Shown piece after piece: positions 1-10,762 of a stretch of 64,000 bases of DNA. A program made the translations under genes and the position numbers. Where the stretch lies: NCBI GenBank assembly GCA_947494675.1, contig CANLVP010000003.1, positions 169,791 to 233,790 of the forward strand, written 5' to 3'. Under the pieces are notes generated by a model that was given only the letters and a program-made list of their open reading frames with translations, was not told the DNA's origin and searched no databases. Every line of letters starts with the position of its first letter. Position 1 is the first letter of the stretch. The DNA is from an uncultured Paracoccaceae bacterium (GTDB lineage: Bacteria; Pseudomonadota; Alphaproteobacteria; Rhodobacterales; Rhodobacteraceae).

Positions 1-528
1 GTCGGCAGGCGACATCTCGGCGGCGACGATCAGCAGACGCTCTGTCGCCAAAGCGTCCGCCATGGCGTCAACGTCGCGGCCAAACCAGATGTTTTCGCGC
101 AGGTCGGGCTCGGGTGTCGATGAATTCACATCATCAGGCCACAGCAGGTTGCCTGTCACAGTGACAGCCTCTTGCAGCGGCGGGCTGTCTTTCGCCTCAA
201 GCGGCAGCAGGCCTTTGTCCAGCAGCACGACCCGTCCACCCAGATCAAGCGCCGTGATCACCCGGTAGCCGGTGCCAGCGGCCGTGCCAGACGTCAGCAC
301 GTGCAGCTCTGTCGGGCCAGTCATGCCAAGGGCGGTGACGGCGCGGTATTCATCACTGGCTTCTGTTGGCGCATCCGGCAGGGCGACAGGATCGCCCGCC
401 ATACGCGCGTCGATGTCGGCCAAGACATCCTCTTTCCACGTCAGACGGTCCAGCTGCCAGAAGCCCAGCCACAACAGGACCGCGCAGCCCGCCAGCGTCA
501 GCAGCAATGGAAAGATGATCTTGCGCAA
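1..528 (-). CDS. SURF1 family cytochrome oxidase assembly protein (3' end cut by window)
   Basis: SURF1 proteins are inner-membrane factors needed to assemble aa3-type cytochrome c oxidase, acting around heme a insertion. The reverse-strand reading starts with a positively charged tip, then one hydrophobic segment running into the family signature LGFWQLDR, followed by a periplasmic domain with the YRVITAL-like strand. About 176 residues are present; the C-terminal part and second membrane helix lie outside the left edge. I chose a TTG at 526-528 because an AAGGGG stretch lies about 8 bases upstream and no suitable ATG exists nearby. It is the last gene of the ctaC-ctaB-ctaG-ctaE cluster, separated from ctaE by a terminator, so it may have its own promoter. 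Confidence 0.85.
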   Translation of the reverse strand, partial: MRKIIFPLLLTLAGCAVLLWLGFWQLDRLTWKEDVLADIDARMAGDPVALPDAPTEASDEYRAVTALGMTGPTELHVLTSGTAAGTGYRVITALDLGGRVVLLDKGLLPLEAKDSPPLQEAVTVTGNLLWPDDVNSSTPEPDLRENIWFGRDVDAMADALATERLLIVAAEMSPAD

Positions 529-604
529 GGTCCGCCCCTTTGTTCGCCCGCGTCTATAGCCGCGATGACGGGCGGGGTGAACCCCGCCTGCCCCCGCTAA
601 AGCA

Positions 605-635
605 CATAAAAAGGGCGGCCCTGATGGACCGCCCT
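605..635 (-). terminator. Rho-independent terminator after ctaE
   Basis: On the minus strand a 10-bp stem (agggcggtcc paired with ggccgccct, one G-U pair, loop atca) is followed by TTTTTAT. It lies about 40 bases past the ctaE stop codon and before the SURF1 gene. Confidence 0.75.
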
Positions 636-675
636 CAAATCTTTTGGGTAGGCCGGGGTTTACCCCGGCGCGGCC

Positions 676-1476
676 TTAGCCGCCCCAGATGTAGACCGCC
701 AGGAACAGGAACAGCCAGACCACATCCACGAAGTGCCAGTACCATGCAGCGGCCTCAAAACCGACGTGCTTTTCTGGGGTAAAGTGGCCCTTGTAGACGC
801 GGATCAGGCAGACCAGCAAAAAGATCGTGCCGATCACCACGTGGAAACCGTGGAAGCCTGTCGCCATGAAGAAGTTTGCGCCATAGATATTGCCCGCAAA
901 CCCAAAGGCGGCGTGGCTGTATTCATAGACCTGGAACACAGTGAAGAGCACACCCAGAGCCACGGCGAGGATCAGACCCCACTTCATGTCTTCGCGGTTG
1001 TTCTCATGCACCAGCGCGTGGTGTGCCCATGTGGCGGCTGCACCCGAACACAGCAGGATCAGCGTGTTGATCAGCGGCAGGTGCCACGGGTCAAACGTCT
1101 CAATCCCGGCGGGTGGCCAGACGCCATCAACCGCAGGGCTTTGCGGGCCCATGGGATACATGGCGTGCTTGAAGAAGCTCCAGAACCATGCGGCAAAGAA
1201 CATCACTTCGGACATGATGAAGAAGATAAAGCCGTAGCGCAGACCGATCCGCACGACGGGTGTGTGATCACCCACCTGGCTTTCAGTCACAACCTCGGAC
1301 CACCATGCGAACATCGTATAAAGCACACCTGCCAGACCGATCAGGAACAGGTAAGGGCCGCTACCGTGCATCCAGAGCACAGCGCCAAAGAGCATTGCAA
1401 ACCCGCCCAGCGCGCCAATCAGCGGCCAGATAGAGGGGTTCAGAATGTGATAATCGTGGTTCTTTTCGTGGGCCAT
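676..1476 (-). CDS. ctaE: Cytochrome c oxidase subunit III
   Basis: Subunit III of the aa3-type heme-copper oxidase, a core inner-membrane subunit that stabilises the proton-pumping complex. The 266-residue product opens with a [13 protein letters not shown] N-terminus, has about seven hydrophobic helices, and ends with [19 protein letters not shown], the typical subunit III C-terminus. Length equals the family norm. The start ATG at 1476 lies in the intergenic gap after ctaG (stop at 1508). The gene order ctaC-ctaB-small ORF-ctaG-ctaE is the usual one in Paracoccus and Rhodobacter relatives. Subunit I (ctaD) is not in this window, as is common in this group. Confidence 0.97.
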   Translation of the reverse strand: MAHEKNHDYHILNPSIWPLIGALGGFAMLFGAVLWMHGSGPYLFLIGLAGVLYTMFAWWSEVVTESQVGDHTPVVRIGLRYGFIFFIMSEVMFFAAWFWSFFKHAMYPMGPQSPAVDGVWPPAGIETFDPWHLPLINTLILLCSGAAATWAHHALVHENNREDMKWGLILAVALGVLFTVFQVYEYSHAAFGFAGNIYGANFFMATGFHGFHVVIGTIFLLVCLIRVYKGHFTPEKHVGFEAAAWYWHFVDVVWLFLFLAVYIWGG

Positions 1477-1507
1477 TGGCTTTGTTCCCTGCGGCTTGGT
1501 CTTCGGT

Positions 1508-2104
1508 TCAGTCTATGGCGACTGGCGTTTCGTTTGTCAAAGTCACCTGCGCGATTTCGTCTTCGGGCAGGTCGATTTCGTAGAATGTGTAGGACAGCGT
1601 GATGGTGTGAACATATTGCCCTTCGCGGTCGTCAACGATCGCGGGATCGATGAAAAAGCTGACCGGCATCATCACGGTTTCACCCGGTTGCAGCACCTGT
1701 TCGGTGAAGCAAAAACAGGCGATCTTGTCAAAGAACGCGCCCGCCTCGTAGGGGGTCACATTGTAAGAAGCCTGCCCTGCGACCGGGCGGTCGGTGGGGT
1801 TATGCGCCTCGTAAAAGGCAAGGCCCGTGGCACCGATCTGGATCTCCATCTCGCGCACTTCGGGGGTAAAGGTCCACGGCATCCCGCGCTCAAGCGAGGC
1901 GTCAAAGCGGACCTTGATCGTTTGATCCAACACCACGTCCGACCCGGCCTCGGCCACATTGGTGGCACCACCAAAGCCGGTCACACGGCAGAACCAGTCA
2001 TAAAACGGCACCGACGCCCAAGCGAGGCCACCCATCAGCACCACAACGGTGATGGTCTGCGCCAGCGTGCGCTTGGGGCCTTGCAGATTGGGGAACAGCG
2101 TCAT
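1508..2104 (-). CDS. ctaG: Cytochrome c oxidase assembly protein CtaG (Cox11 type)
   Basis: Cox11-type proteins deliver copper to the CuB site of oxidase subunit I. The 198-residue product has one N-terminal membrane helix (about residues 14-34) and a periplasmic immunoglobulin-like domain. The copper-binding CFCF motif is visible in the stretch [14 protein letters not shown], followed by the conserved PVSFFIDP segment. Its ATG overlaps the end of the small upstream gene by four bases, so the two are probably translationally coupled. Product length and the conserved [14 protein letters not shown] segment fit the family well. Confidence 0.96.
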   Translation of the reverse strand: MTLFPNLQGPKRTLAQTITVVVLMGGLAWASVPFYDWFCRVTGFGGATNVAEAGSDVVLDQTIKVRFDASLERGMPWTFTPEVREMEIQIGATGLAFYEAHNPTDRPVAGQASYNVTPYEAGAFFDKIACFCFTEQVLQPGETVMMPVSFFIDPAIVDDREGQYVHTITLSYTFYEIDLPEDEIAQVTLTNETPVAID

Positions 2105-2301
2105 TGATCGCCCTCTTGCGGGATCAATGCAGGGCGGGCGACATGGTCGAATTTTTCAAACTGCTGCGCCTCGCCCAATTGCAGCACCTTGACCACGGTC
2201 AGGCCAAAGACGATGGCGACAAAACCGATCAGCAAAAGGCCCACGCCAGAATTCCGGCCGCGGCGGCGTTCATGCAGTTCGTGTTCCACCTTGATCGCCA
2301 T
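2101..2301 (-). CDS. Small membrane protein of the oxidase cluster (CoxF-like)
   Basis: A 66-residue protein lies between ctaB and ctaG with overlaps on both sides. The ctaB stop and this ATG share bases as TGATG, and its own stop overlaps the ctaG start. A charged N-terminus rich in His, Glu and Arg precedes one membrane helix (about residues 21-40) and a short polar tail. Small single-helix proteins at this position in Rhodobacterales are often labelled CoxF and are thought to help oxidase assembly; that role is inferred here from position only. A GTG one codon upstream (2304) is possible, but the ATG fits coupling better. Confidence 0.8.
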   Translation of the reverse strand: MAIKVEHELHERRRGRNSGVGLLLIGFVAIVFGLTVVKVLQLGEAQQFEKFDHVARPALIPQEGDQ

Positions 2302-3227
2302 CACAGCACCCCGCCCGTACGCAGCACCGCGTCGATCAGCAGGGCGACAAAATGGGCAAAGAGGTAATAGAGCGAGACCTTGAAGGTCTTTATTTCAACC
2401 TTGTGGCTGTCGGCTGTGCTGGCCGCATCGTCCCGCTTCCAGATGTCATAGGCCCCTTTGAGGAACCAGGCGTTCATCACCACGGCGGTGGCCAGATAGA
2501 CCGGCCCGCCGATGGAGGTAAAGCCAAGGCCAAGTGCCACGGGCACCAGCAGCAGCGTGTAGATCAGGATGTGGTTGCGGGTGCTGCGGCGACCGTGGGT
2601 TTCGGTCAGCATCGGCACGCCTGCATCGCCGTAATCGGTTTTCACAAAAAGCGCGAGCGCCCAGAAGTGCGGCGGCGTCCACATGAAGATCAGCGCAAAC
2701 ATCAGCACGCTTTCGACCGATACGCCGCCCGTGGCCACGGCCCAGCCCACCATCGGGGGGAAGGCACCAGCCGCACCGCCGATGACGATGTTTTGCGGCG
2801 TGCTCCGCTTGAGCCACATGGAATAGACAACGGCGTAGAAAAAGATCGTAAAGGCCAGCAGGCCAGCAGCGACCCAATTGGTGGCAAGCGCCAGCAACAC
2901 TACCGAAAAGCCAGACAGAGCGAGGCCGATGCCCAAGGCTTCACCCGGTTGCACGCGGCCATCGGGGATCGGGCGCTTGGCGGTGCGCTTCATCTTGGCG
3001 TCGATATCGGCGTCCCACCACATGTTCAGCGCGCCAGAGGCCCCTGCCCCGACCGCAATGCACAGGATGCCGACAAAGCCGATGAAGGGATGCACGGGCA
3101 CCGGGGCGACCAGCAGGCCCACAAGCGCCGTGAACACCACCAGCGACATCACGCGCGGCTTCAGCAGGGCAAAGTAATCGCCCATGCCAGCCTCGTGTGG
3201 TGTGTCGTGCAAGGTTGCGTCGGTCAT
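2301..3227 (-). CDS. ctaB: Protoheme IX farnesyltransferase (heme O synthase)
   Basis: A UbiA-family integral membrane prenyltransferase that adds a farnesyl group to heme B to make heme O, the precursor of heme A for the oxidase. The product has about nine hydrophobic segments and two Asp-rich motifs: [19 protein letters not shown] and the later [18 protein letters not shown] placed the start at the ATG at 3227 (308 residues), because an AGAGG ribosome site sits just upstream. An upstream extension to 3260 would add 11 residues of unlikely sequence. It lies between ctaC and the CoxF-like gene on the same strand. Confidence 0.96.
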   Translation of the reverse strand: MTDATLHDTPHEAGMGDYFALLKPRVMSLVVFTALVGLLVAPVPVHPFIGFVGILCIAVGAGASGALNMWWDADIDAKMKRTAKRPIPDGRVQPGEALGIGLALSGFSVVLLALATNWVAAGLLAFTIFFYAVVYSMWLKRSTPQNIVIGGAAGAFPPMVGWAVATGGVSVESVLMFALIFMWTPPHFWALALFVKTDYGDAGVPMLTETHGRRSTRNHILIYTLLLVPVALGLGFTSIGGPVYLATAVVMNAWFLKGAYDIWKRDDAASTADSHKVEIKTFKVSLYYLFAHFVALLIDAVLRTGGVL

Positions 3228-3242
3228 GATGCCTCTGGGTGT

Positions 3243-3261
3243 GGTGGGCAGATTGCCCACC
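3243..3261. repeat. REP-like 8-3-8 hairpin between ctaC and ctaB
   Basis: A perfect inverted repeat, GGTGGGCA and TGCCCACC around a 3-base loop, fills most of the gap between the ctaC stop and the ctaB start. No T-run follows, so it is not a clear terminator. It may be a REP-type intergenic element or an mRNA processing hairpin. Confidence 0.6.
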
Positions 3262-3266
3262 CTACG

Positions 3267-4094
3267 TTAGACGGGGTTTTCGATTTTCGCCGCTTCCAGC
3301 CACTCGTCGTAAACCTCTTGGCTGACGACTTTGACGGTGATCGGCATATAGGCGTGATCTTTGCCGCAAAGCTCTGAACACTGGCCAAAGTAGATGCCTT
3401 CTTTGTCAGCCTCAAACCACAGCTGCGCCAGACGACCGGGCACAGCGTCCTGCTTTACGCCAAAGGCCGGGATGGTCCAGGAGTGGATCACATCGCCGCC
3501 GGTCACGGTCATCACAACGGTTTTGCCAACGGGCACGACAACTGCCGTATCAGTGGCCAAACGGTAGAGCGATTCATCGTAACCGAAGTCTTCCAGCTCG
3601 CCTTCACCGATCATGAAGCTTTCGAATGCCACACCATCATCGACATATTCATAGCCCCAGTACCATTGGTAGCCGGTAACCTTGATGTTGATGTCGCCTT
3701 CGGGAATTTCTTGCTGATCAAACAGGATCGGCAGCGACACCGCGCCGATAAAGACAAGGATCACCACAGGCACGATGGTCCATGCCACTTCCAAGGTGGA
3801 ATGGTGGGTGAAGGTCGCAGGCGTCGGGTTGGCCTTGCGGTTGAACTTCAGCATCACCCAGACCAGCAGGCCGGTCACAAACAGCGTGATCGCGGTGATG
3901 ATCGCCAGCAGCAGGTTGTCCAGCCAGATGATGTCGCGCATCAAATCCGTCGCAGGTTCCTGAAAACCGGTCAGGCCGGGGATCGGCGCGCCGTGCACCT
4001 CAAGTTCCTGATTAACCTCTTGGGCAGAGGCGGCACCTGCCAGCATCATCCCGGCCGAAGCCCAAATAGCAGTCGCAAAAGAGGTCAGTCGCAT
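3267..4094 (-). CDS. ctaC: Cytochrome c oxidase subunit II
   Basis: Subunit II receives electrons from cytochrome c through the binuclear CuA centre. The 275-residue protein begins with a signal peptide ending GAASAQ, then two membrane helices (LLLAIITAITLF and IVPVVILVFIGAV), the aromatic GYQWYWGYEY patch, and the CuA motif CSELCGKDHAYM (C-x3-C-x3-H-x2-M). I chose the ATG at 4094, with AGGA upstream and an immediate signal peptide. A longer reading to 4184 would put 30 unlikely residues before the signal. It is the first gene of the minus-strand cluster and diverges from tldD; the cluster promoter is expected in the 4095-4268 gap. Confidence 0.97.
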   Translation of the reverse strand: MRLTSFATAIWASAGMMLAGAASAQEVNQELEVHGAPIPGLTGFQEPATDLMRDIIWLDNLLLAIITAITLFVTGLLVWVMLKFNRKANPTPATFTHHSTLEVAWTIVPVVILVFIGAVSLPILFDQQEIPEGDINIKVTGYQWYWGYEYVDDGVAFESFMIGEGELEDFGYDESLYRLATDTAVVVPVGKTVVMTVTGGDVIHSWTIPAFGVKQDAVPGRLAQLWFEADKEGIYFGQCSELCGKDHAYMPITVKVVSQEVYDEWLEAAKIENPV

Positions 4095-4268
4095 GGTTTT
4101 TCCTGTCTGTCTTGTCGCGCGAAGCCGCGCAGTCCCGGGCACCGTCAAACGGAATCCCGTTGTATCCTGTCCGGTCTGTCCCATATCCTGATGAACAACT
4201 CAAGAACCGCAATTGCGGCAAAGGGCCGCTTTTTGCGCTTTTGCCCGTATTAATCTTAAGGAACCGTG

Positions 4269-5686
<1,418 letters not shown>

Positions 5687-5690
<4 letters not shown>

Positions 5691-6142
5691 TCCGCACGGT
5701 GCCGGTTGGTGACAGCAAGCTGCGGGACCGCGCCTTGATTTGCGGTTCTATCGTGGCAATCGTCGGCCCCTTTCTGATCGGCTTGCCCATCGCGATGTTC
5801 GGGGCTGAGAGGTCCTCATCATTTGCAAACTTTGTCGGCTTTGCCTTGGTGCTTTCCCCCATTTTCAGCATTCCTACTGTGCTGGTGGCAGGTCTATGGG
5901 CCGAACGGGCACTGCGGAGCGGATTTACCGGTCCCGTGGTCGCAGTTGTCAGCGGCTGTGCCGTTGGTGCATGTTTTGGTGCGGCGGGCACGACGTTATT
6001 GAGCTTCGGTTCACCTAACTATCCGAAAGCGATTGTCGGTTTCGCGCAATTTTTTGGCGCCGCAGGGGCTCTCTGGGGTCTGGCCCATTGGCTCGGCGTC
6101 CGGGTCTTTGTGCCAGAGGCCGTCGAGAGGCCGACATCATGA
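5687..6142 (+). CDS. Small integral membrane protein, function unknown
   Basis: I do not recognise a family. The protein has about four hydrophobic helices (starting near ALICGSIVAIVGPFLIG, FALVLSPIFSIPTVLVAG, VVAVVSGCAVGACFGAAG and a last segment around AAGALWGLAHW). The start is uncertain. A TTG at 5687 overlaps the tldD stop as TTGA, which suggests coupling; a GTG at 5699 would shorten it by four residues. Its TGA stop overlaps the ATG of the following acetyltransferase gene, so the three genes probably form one transcript. Confidence 0.7.
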
Positions 6143-6630
6143 CACCGCGCCTGTTCACCACTGATGAAATCCCCGCCCTCGCCCGTCTTTGGCACGACGG
6201 CTGGCACGATGCGCATGCCGCCCACGTTCCGGCTGCGCTGGTTGCGGATCGCACATTGGACAGTTTCGCAGCACGCCTTCCCGACATGATCGACCGGACC
6301 CGGGTGGTGGGTCCCACAGGCGCGCCGTTGGGGATTTGTGCGATCCATGGCGAAGAGATTGATCAGCTCTTTGTGGCCCCGGCTGCCCAGGGCACAGGAG
6401 CAGCCGCGACTTTGCTGGCAGATGCGGAAGCGCGGGTTGCGACGAGCGGTACAAAGCGGGCGCATCTGTTCTGCATACCCCAGAACGCGCGCGCCATCGC
6501 ATTCTACACCCGGCAAGGCTGGATCGATTCTGGGCTGCATGATGTGCCTTTGCCCGCGACCGCCGCGATTCCGGCTTTGACAGTCATTCGATTCGAAAAA
6601 CCCCTAGGCGGTCCTGGGCGGCTGAAATAA
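6139..6630 (+). CDS. GNAT family N-acetyltransferase
   Basis: A 163-residue protein with the GNAT fold: the acetyl-CoA binding strand-loop-helix is seen in LFVAPAAQGTGAAATLL (the Q/RxxGxG/A pattern), and the late AIAFYTRQGW segment is typical of motif B. The substrate cannot be told from sequence. Its ATG overlaps the upstream stop (ATGA), so it is likely co-translated with the membrane protein before it. The downstream gap to dprA (120 bases) has a C-rich and G-rich hairpin but no convincing T-run. Confidence 0.9.
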   Translation: MTPRLFTTDEIPALARLWHDGWHDAHAAHVPAALVADRTLDSFAARLPDMIDRTRVVGPTGAPLGICAIHGEEIDQLFVAPAAQGTGAAATLLADAEARVATSGTKRAHLFCIPQNARAIAFYTRQGWIDSGLHDVPLPATAAIPALTVIRFEKPLGGPGRLK

Positions 6631-6750
6631 TCTCCCTCAGGTTGCAACCCCGCAATCTGACCCCCCCAAAATAGCGGGGGACCGATTTACGCCTCATTAA
6701 CCACTTCACTTCTAATCTGAACCAAGCAACAGGACGAGGACGAGGTTAAC

Positions 6751-7875
6751 GTGGCGCCAGAGACTTCCGCTCACCCCACCCTCACCCCCCCCCAGGAGGA
6801 CGATGGCTTTGACCGTCTTCGCCTGTTGCGTTCACGCCGGGTTGGCCCTGCGACGTTTCGCAGGCTGATCGCCGAACATGGCACGGCGCGCGCTGCACTG
6901 GCCGCGCTGCCGGAGGTCGCAAAAGCGGCCGGCGTGACAGATTACAAGATCTGCCCTGAAGGGGTGATCACCGCCGAATTGAACGCTGGCCGTGCTGCAG
7001 GCGCGCGGCTGCTCCACGACACAGACCCGGCCTATCCAGCCGATTTGCGTAAGATTGACGATCGTCCTCCGATGCTTTGGTGCCTTGGCAAGTCCTCCCT
7101 CTTGTCGCGACACATGATTGCTTTGGTAGGTGCGCGAAATGCGTCCTCGCTTGGCACACGTATGACCAAGCAACTGGCCAATGAGCTGGCCGAGGCCGGG
7201 TTTGTCGTGGTCTCTGGCCTCGCCCGTGGGGTTGATGCGGCTGCGCACACAGCGGCACTGACCGGCGGCACAATTGCTGTCCAAGCGGGCGGGGTCGACG
7301 TTATCTACCCCGCCGAAAACACCGATCTGGCCCATGACATCGCCAAGACCGGGCTGCGCCTGACCGAAATGCCGATGGGGCTGCAACCGCAGGCCCGGCA
7401 TTTTCCCGCGCGCAACCGGATCATCGCGGGCCTGTCGCGCGCGGTGGTGGTGGTTGAGGCGGCGGCAAAATCCGGCAGTCTGATCACCGCGCGCAATGCG
7501 CTGGATATGCACCGCGATGTGCTGGCCGTGCCAGGCCATCCCTTTGATGCACGCGCGGGCGGCTGCAACATGTTGATCCGCGATGGCGCATTGCTGGTGC
7601 GGTCCGCCGCTGACGTGATCGAGGCTTTGGGCGATCCGGTGGCCCCGGAACTGCCGCTGGCCGAACCTGCAAAACCCGCGCCGCGCCCCTTGCGCGATGT
7701 CGCGGCCCTACATGACAAGATCCTGTCGCGGCTTGGCCCCTCGCCCATGGCAGAGGAACAGTTGATCCGCGATCTGTCCGTCGCGCCCACACATGTGGCC
7801 CCGGCGCTGGTTGATCTGGAGCTTCAGGGCAAGATCGCGCGCCAGGCTGGCGGGCTCTTGGCGCGGGTTGTGTGA
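6751..7875 (+). CDS. dprA: DNA processing protein DprA
   Basis: DprA protects incoming single-stranded DNA and loads RecA during natural transformation. In Rhodobacterales it is also needed by gene transfer agent recipients. The 374-residue product has an N-terminal helical region, the Rossmann-like DprA core with GARNASSLGTR, VVSGLARGVDAAAH, FPARNRIIAGLS and VPGHPFDARAGGCNMLI, and a C-terminal winged helix (from about residue 310). The GTG start at 6751 follows a GAGG site. A TTAACCA half-site near 6693 could be part of a CtrA-type control element, but no second half is present at the right spacing. Confidence 0.96.
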   Translation: MAPETSAHPTLTPPQEDDGFDRLRLLRSRRVGPATFRRLIAEHGTARAALAALPEVAKAAGVTDYKICPEGVITAELNAGRAAGARLLHDTDPAYPADLRKIDDRPPMLWCLGKSSLLSRHMIALVGARNASSLGTRMTKQLANELAEAGFVVVSGLARGVDAAAHTAALTGGTIAVQAGGVDVIYPAENTDLAHDIAKTGLRLTEMPMGLQPQARHFPARNRIIAGLSRAVVVVEAAAKSGSLITARNALDMHRDVLAVPGHPFDARAGGCNMLIRDGALLVRSAADVIEALGDPVAPELPLAEPAKPAPRPLRDVAALHDKILSRLGPSPMAEEQLIRDLSVAPTHVAPALVDLELQGKIARQAGGLLARVV

Positions 7876-8037
7876 CCCAAAGGCACAATTCTGCGACCGC
7901 ACCGCCTATTTTTCCCCGCGAATTCGGACTTGTGATCAGGTTTCTGGCGCAAGACAGAATGCCTCCATTGACAAGCCCGCAACCGACCCCACATGTTGCG
8001 CGGCCTAAGACCAACCCGTTTCCAACGAAAGATTCTC

Positions 8038-10629
8038 ATGCCCGTTGTCGTCGTCGAATCCCCAGCTAAGGCTAAGACAATCAACAAATATTTGGGGTCC
8101 GACTATACGGTTTTGGCATCCTACGGTCACGTCCGCGACCTGCCCCCGAAAGACGGATCCGTGCAGCCCGACGACGATTTCGCCATGACATGGCAGGTCG
8201 CCAGCGACAGCAAAAAGCACATCAAGGCGATCGTTGACGCGCTCAAAGAGGACCCCGAACTGATCCTCGCGACCGACCCCGACCGCGAAGGTGAGGCGAT
8301 CAGCTGGCACCTGTGGGAAGAATTGTCCAACAAGCGCGGGCTGAAGATCACCAAGGCCGACCGCGTGGTGTTCAACGCGATCACCAAGTCCGCCGTGACC
8401 GAGGCGATGAAGAACCCGCGTCAGGTCGATCAGCCCTTGGTTGACGCCTATCTGGCCCGTCGCGCGCTGGATTATCTGGTGGGCTTTAACCTCTCGCCTG
8501 TGCTTTGGCGCAAGCTGCCCGGTTCCCGCTCTGCTGGCCGCGTGCAATCTGTGACGCTCCGCCTGATCGTTGAGCGCGAGATGGAGATTGAGGCGTTCCG
8601 CGCGCAGGAATACTGGTCTGTAAAGGCGCAGCTAAACTCCGCCCGTGGGCAAGCGTTTGAGGCGCGGCTGACCGTGCTCGCAGGCGAAAAGCTCGACAAG
8701 TTCAGCCTTGAGAACGAAACGCAGGCCGAATTGGCCGTGCAAGCCATCACCAGCCGCGATCTGACCGTGCAGCGGGTTGAGGCGAAACCCGGCACGCGCA
8801 ACCCTTCCCCACCCTTCATGACCTCGACCCTGCAGCAAGAGGCGAGCCGCAAGTTCGGCTTTGGCGCGCGACAGACCATGTCCGTGGCCCAGCGCCTCTA
8901 TGAGGCCGGGCTGATCACCTACATGCGGACCGACGGCATCGACATGGCGCCCGAGGCCGTAACCGCCGCCCGCGACGCCATTGGCACGCGCTATGGCAAG
9001 GATTACGTGCCGGCCGAGGCGCGGGTTTACAAAAACAAAGCCAAGAACGCGCAAGAGGCGCACGAATGTGTGCGCCCCACCGACATGGCTGTCAGCGCCG
9101 AAGAGGCCAAGATCGCCGATGCAGATCAGCGCAAGCTTTATGATCTGATCTGGAAACGCACACTGGCCAGCCAAATGGCCGCCGCCCGTCTGGAACGCAC
9201 CACCGCCGACATCGGCAGCGCCGATGGGCAGGTCATGCTCCGCGCCACCGGTCAGGTGATGATGTTCGACGGCTTCCTGCGCGTCTATGAAGAAGGCCGC
9301 GACGATGATGTGGTTGATGACGACGACAAGCGTCTGCCGCAACTGGCCGAAGGTGAGAAAGCCGAGAAGAAAGGTGTCACGCCCGAACAGCACTTTACCC
9401 AGCCCCCGCCCCGCTACACCGAGGCCACGCTGGTCAAGAAGATGGAAGAGCTGGGCATCGGGCGGCCATCCACCTACGCCAGCATCGTCACCACCATTCA
9501 GGATCGTGGCTATGTGGAAAAGGAAAAGAACCGCCTGATCCCGCAGGACAAGGGCCGTCTCGTCACGGTGTTCCTGATCAACTACTTCCGCAAATACGTG
9601 GGCTATGACTTTACGGCGGGGCTTGAGGATCAGCTTGATCAGGTCAGCGCGGGTGATGCGGACTATAAGAAGGTGTTGCACCAATTCTGGTCGGATTTCT
9701 CCGCCGCGATTGCCGAAACCGCTGATCTGCGCATCGGTGAGGTGCTGGACAAGATCAACGAGGTGCTTGAGCCGCATCTCTTCCCACCGCTCGAAGACGG
9801 CGGCGATCCGCGCCTTTGCCCCAACTGCAATATCGGGCGGCTGTCGATGCGCACTGCACGCTCTGGCGGGGCCTTCATCGGCTGCTCGAACTACCCCGAG
9901 TGCCGCTATACCCGTCCCTTTGGCCCGCCCGATCCTGAGGCCGAAGCCTCTGCCATCCCGCCCGAAGGCAAATTGCTGGGGCAAGATGCAGGCGACGACA
10001 TCCGCGTCTTCAAGGGCCGCTTTGGCCCCTATGTGCAGCGCGGTGAGGTCACAGAGGACAACAAGAAACCACCCCGCCAAGGTGTGCCCAAGGAATGGGA
10101 GCCCGAAGAGATCGGCCTGCCCCAGGCGCTTCGCCTACTGGAACTGCCGCGTCTTCTTGGCCCCCACCCCGAGGATGGCATCAACGTCTGGGCCAATATC
10201 GGGCGTTATGGCCCCTACCTTAAACATGCGGACACCACCTCTGACAGGGGCGGCACCAATGCCAACCTCGAAGGGATCGAGGATGTCTGGACCGTGGGCA
10301 TGAACCACGCCGTGCAGCTTTTGGCGGAAAAAGTCGCGAGCCGCGGTGGCCGTGGCCGTGCCGCCAAACCGATCCGCGAGCTGGGCGAACACCCAGAGGC
10401 AGGCGGCCCGGTCGCGATCTATGACGGCAAATACGGGCCCTATGTAAAGTGGGAAAAGATCAACGCCACGATCCCCGATACGATTGAACATGCCGATCTG
10501 ACCATGGCACAGGCGGTCGACCTGATTGATGAGCGCGCGGCGAAGTCCGGCAAGAAGGTCACCAAAAAGAAAAAGCCTGCGGCGAAAAAGAAGGCACCGG
10601 CCAAAAAGAAAGCGGCGGCGAAGAAATAA
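8038..10629 (+). CDS. topA: DNA topoisomerase I
   Basis: A type IA topoisomerase that relaxes negative supercoils. The 863-residue protein starts with the Toprim domain (VVVESPAKAKTINKYLG) and has the catalytic tyrosine at Tyr295 in LITYMRTDG. One C4 zinc finger begins LCPNCNIG near residue 600, followed by two or three topoisomerase C-terminal repeats (FGPYVQRGE, YGPYLKH, YGPYVKWE). The tail is a lysine and alanine-rich stretch of about 25 residues, often seen in alphaproteobacterial TopA and probably used for DNA binding. I chose the ATG at 8038, where the Toprim strand begins at once; a longer reading to 7993 adds an unlikely leader. dprA-topA is a common neighbour pair. Confidence 0.97.
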   Translation: MPVVVVESPAKAKTINKYLGSDYTVLASYGHVRDLPPKDGSVQPDDDFAMTWQVASDSKKHIKAIVDALKEDPELILATDPDREGEAISWHLWEELSNKRGLKITKADRVVFNAITKSAVTEAMKNPRQVDQPLVDAYLARRALDYLVGFNLSPVLWRKLPGSRSAGRVQSVTLRLIVEREMEIEAFRAQEYWSVKAQLNSARGQAFEARLTVLAGEKLDKFSLENETQAELAVQAITSRDLTVQRVEAKPGTRNPSPPFMTSTLQQEASRKFGFGARQTMSVAQRLYEAGLITYMRTDGIDMAPEAVTAARDAIGTRYGKDYVPAEARVYKNKAKNAQEAHECVRPTDMAVSAEEAKIADADQRKLYDLIWKRTLASQMAAARLERTTADIGSADGQVMLRATGQVMMFDGFLRVYEEGRDDDVVDDDDKRLPQLAEGEKAEKKGVTPEQHFTQPPPRYTEATLVKKMEELGIGRPSTYASIVTTIQDRGYVEKEKNRLIPQDKGRLVTVFLINYFRKYVGYDFTAGLEDQLDQVSAGDADYKKVLHQFWSDFSAAIAETADLRIGEVLDKINEVLEPHLFPPLEDGGDPRLCPNCNIGRLSMRTARSGGAFIGCSNYPECRYTRPFGPPDPEAEASAIPPEGKLLGQDAGDDIRVFKGRFGPYVQRGEVTEDNKKPPRQGVPKEWEPEEIGLPQALRLLELPRLLGPHPEDGINVWANIGRYGPYLKHADTTSDRGGTNANLEGIEDVWTVGMNHAVQLLAEKVASRGGRGRAAKPIRELGEHPEAGGPVAIYDGKYGPYVKWEKINATIPDTIEHADLTMAQAVDLIDERAAKSGKKVTKKKKPAAKKKAPAKKKAAAKK

Positions 10630-10762
10630 TCGCCGCATTTGCACCGCATCGCGGGTCCTTTTGTGCTTGCAGCATTGGTGCGTGCCGCAGCGCGGCAAAA
10701 ACGTTGACTTCCCATAGGTCATTCGTCAGACATTGACGCGTTATGACTTGGGGGAGATCGCA

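Noticed and set aside
733..1602. Long plus-strand open frame opposite ctaE
   Set aside because: It lies opposite a clear subunit III gene, has no family likeness, and its composition is that of an antisense shadow.
6645..6690. C-rich/G-rich hairpin after the GNAT gene as a terminator
   Set aside because: The stem is only five or six bases with a long loop, and no T-run follows.
8632..10080. 482-residue minus-strand open frame inside topA
   Set aside because: Antisense to strongly conserved topoisomerase motifs; GC-rich genomes give long shadow frames.
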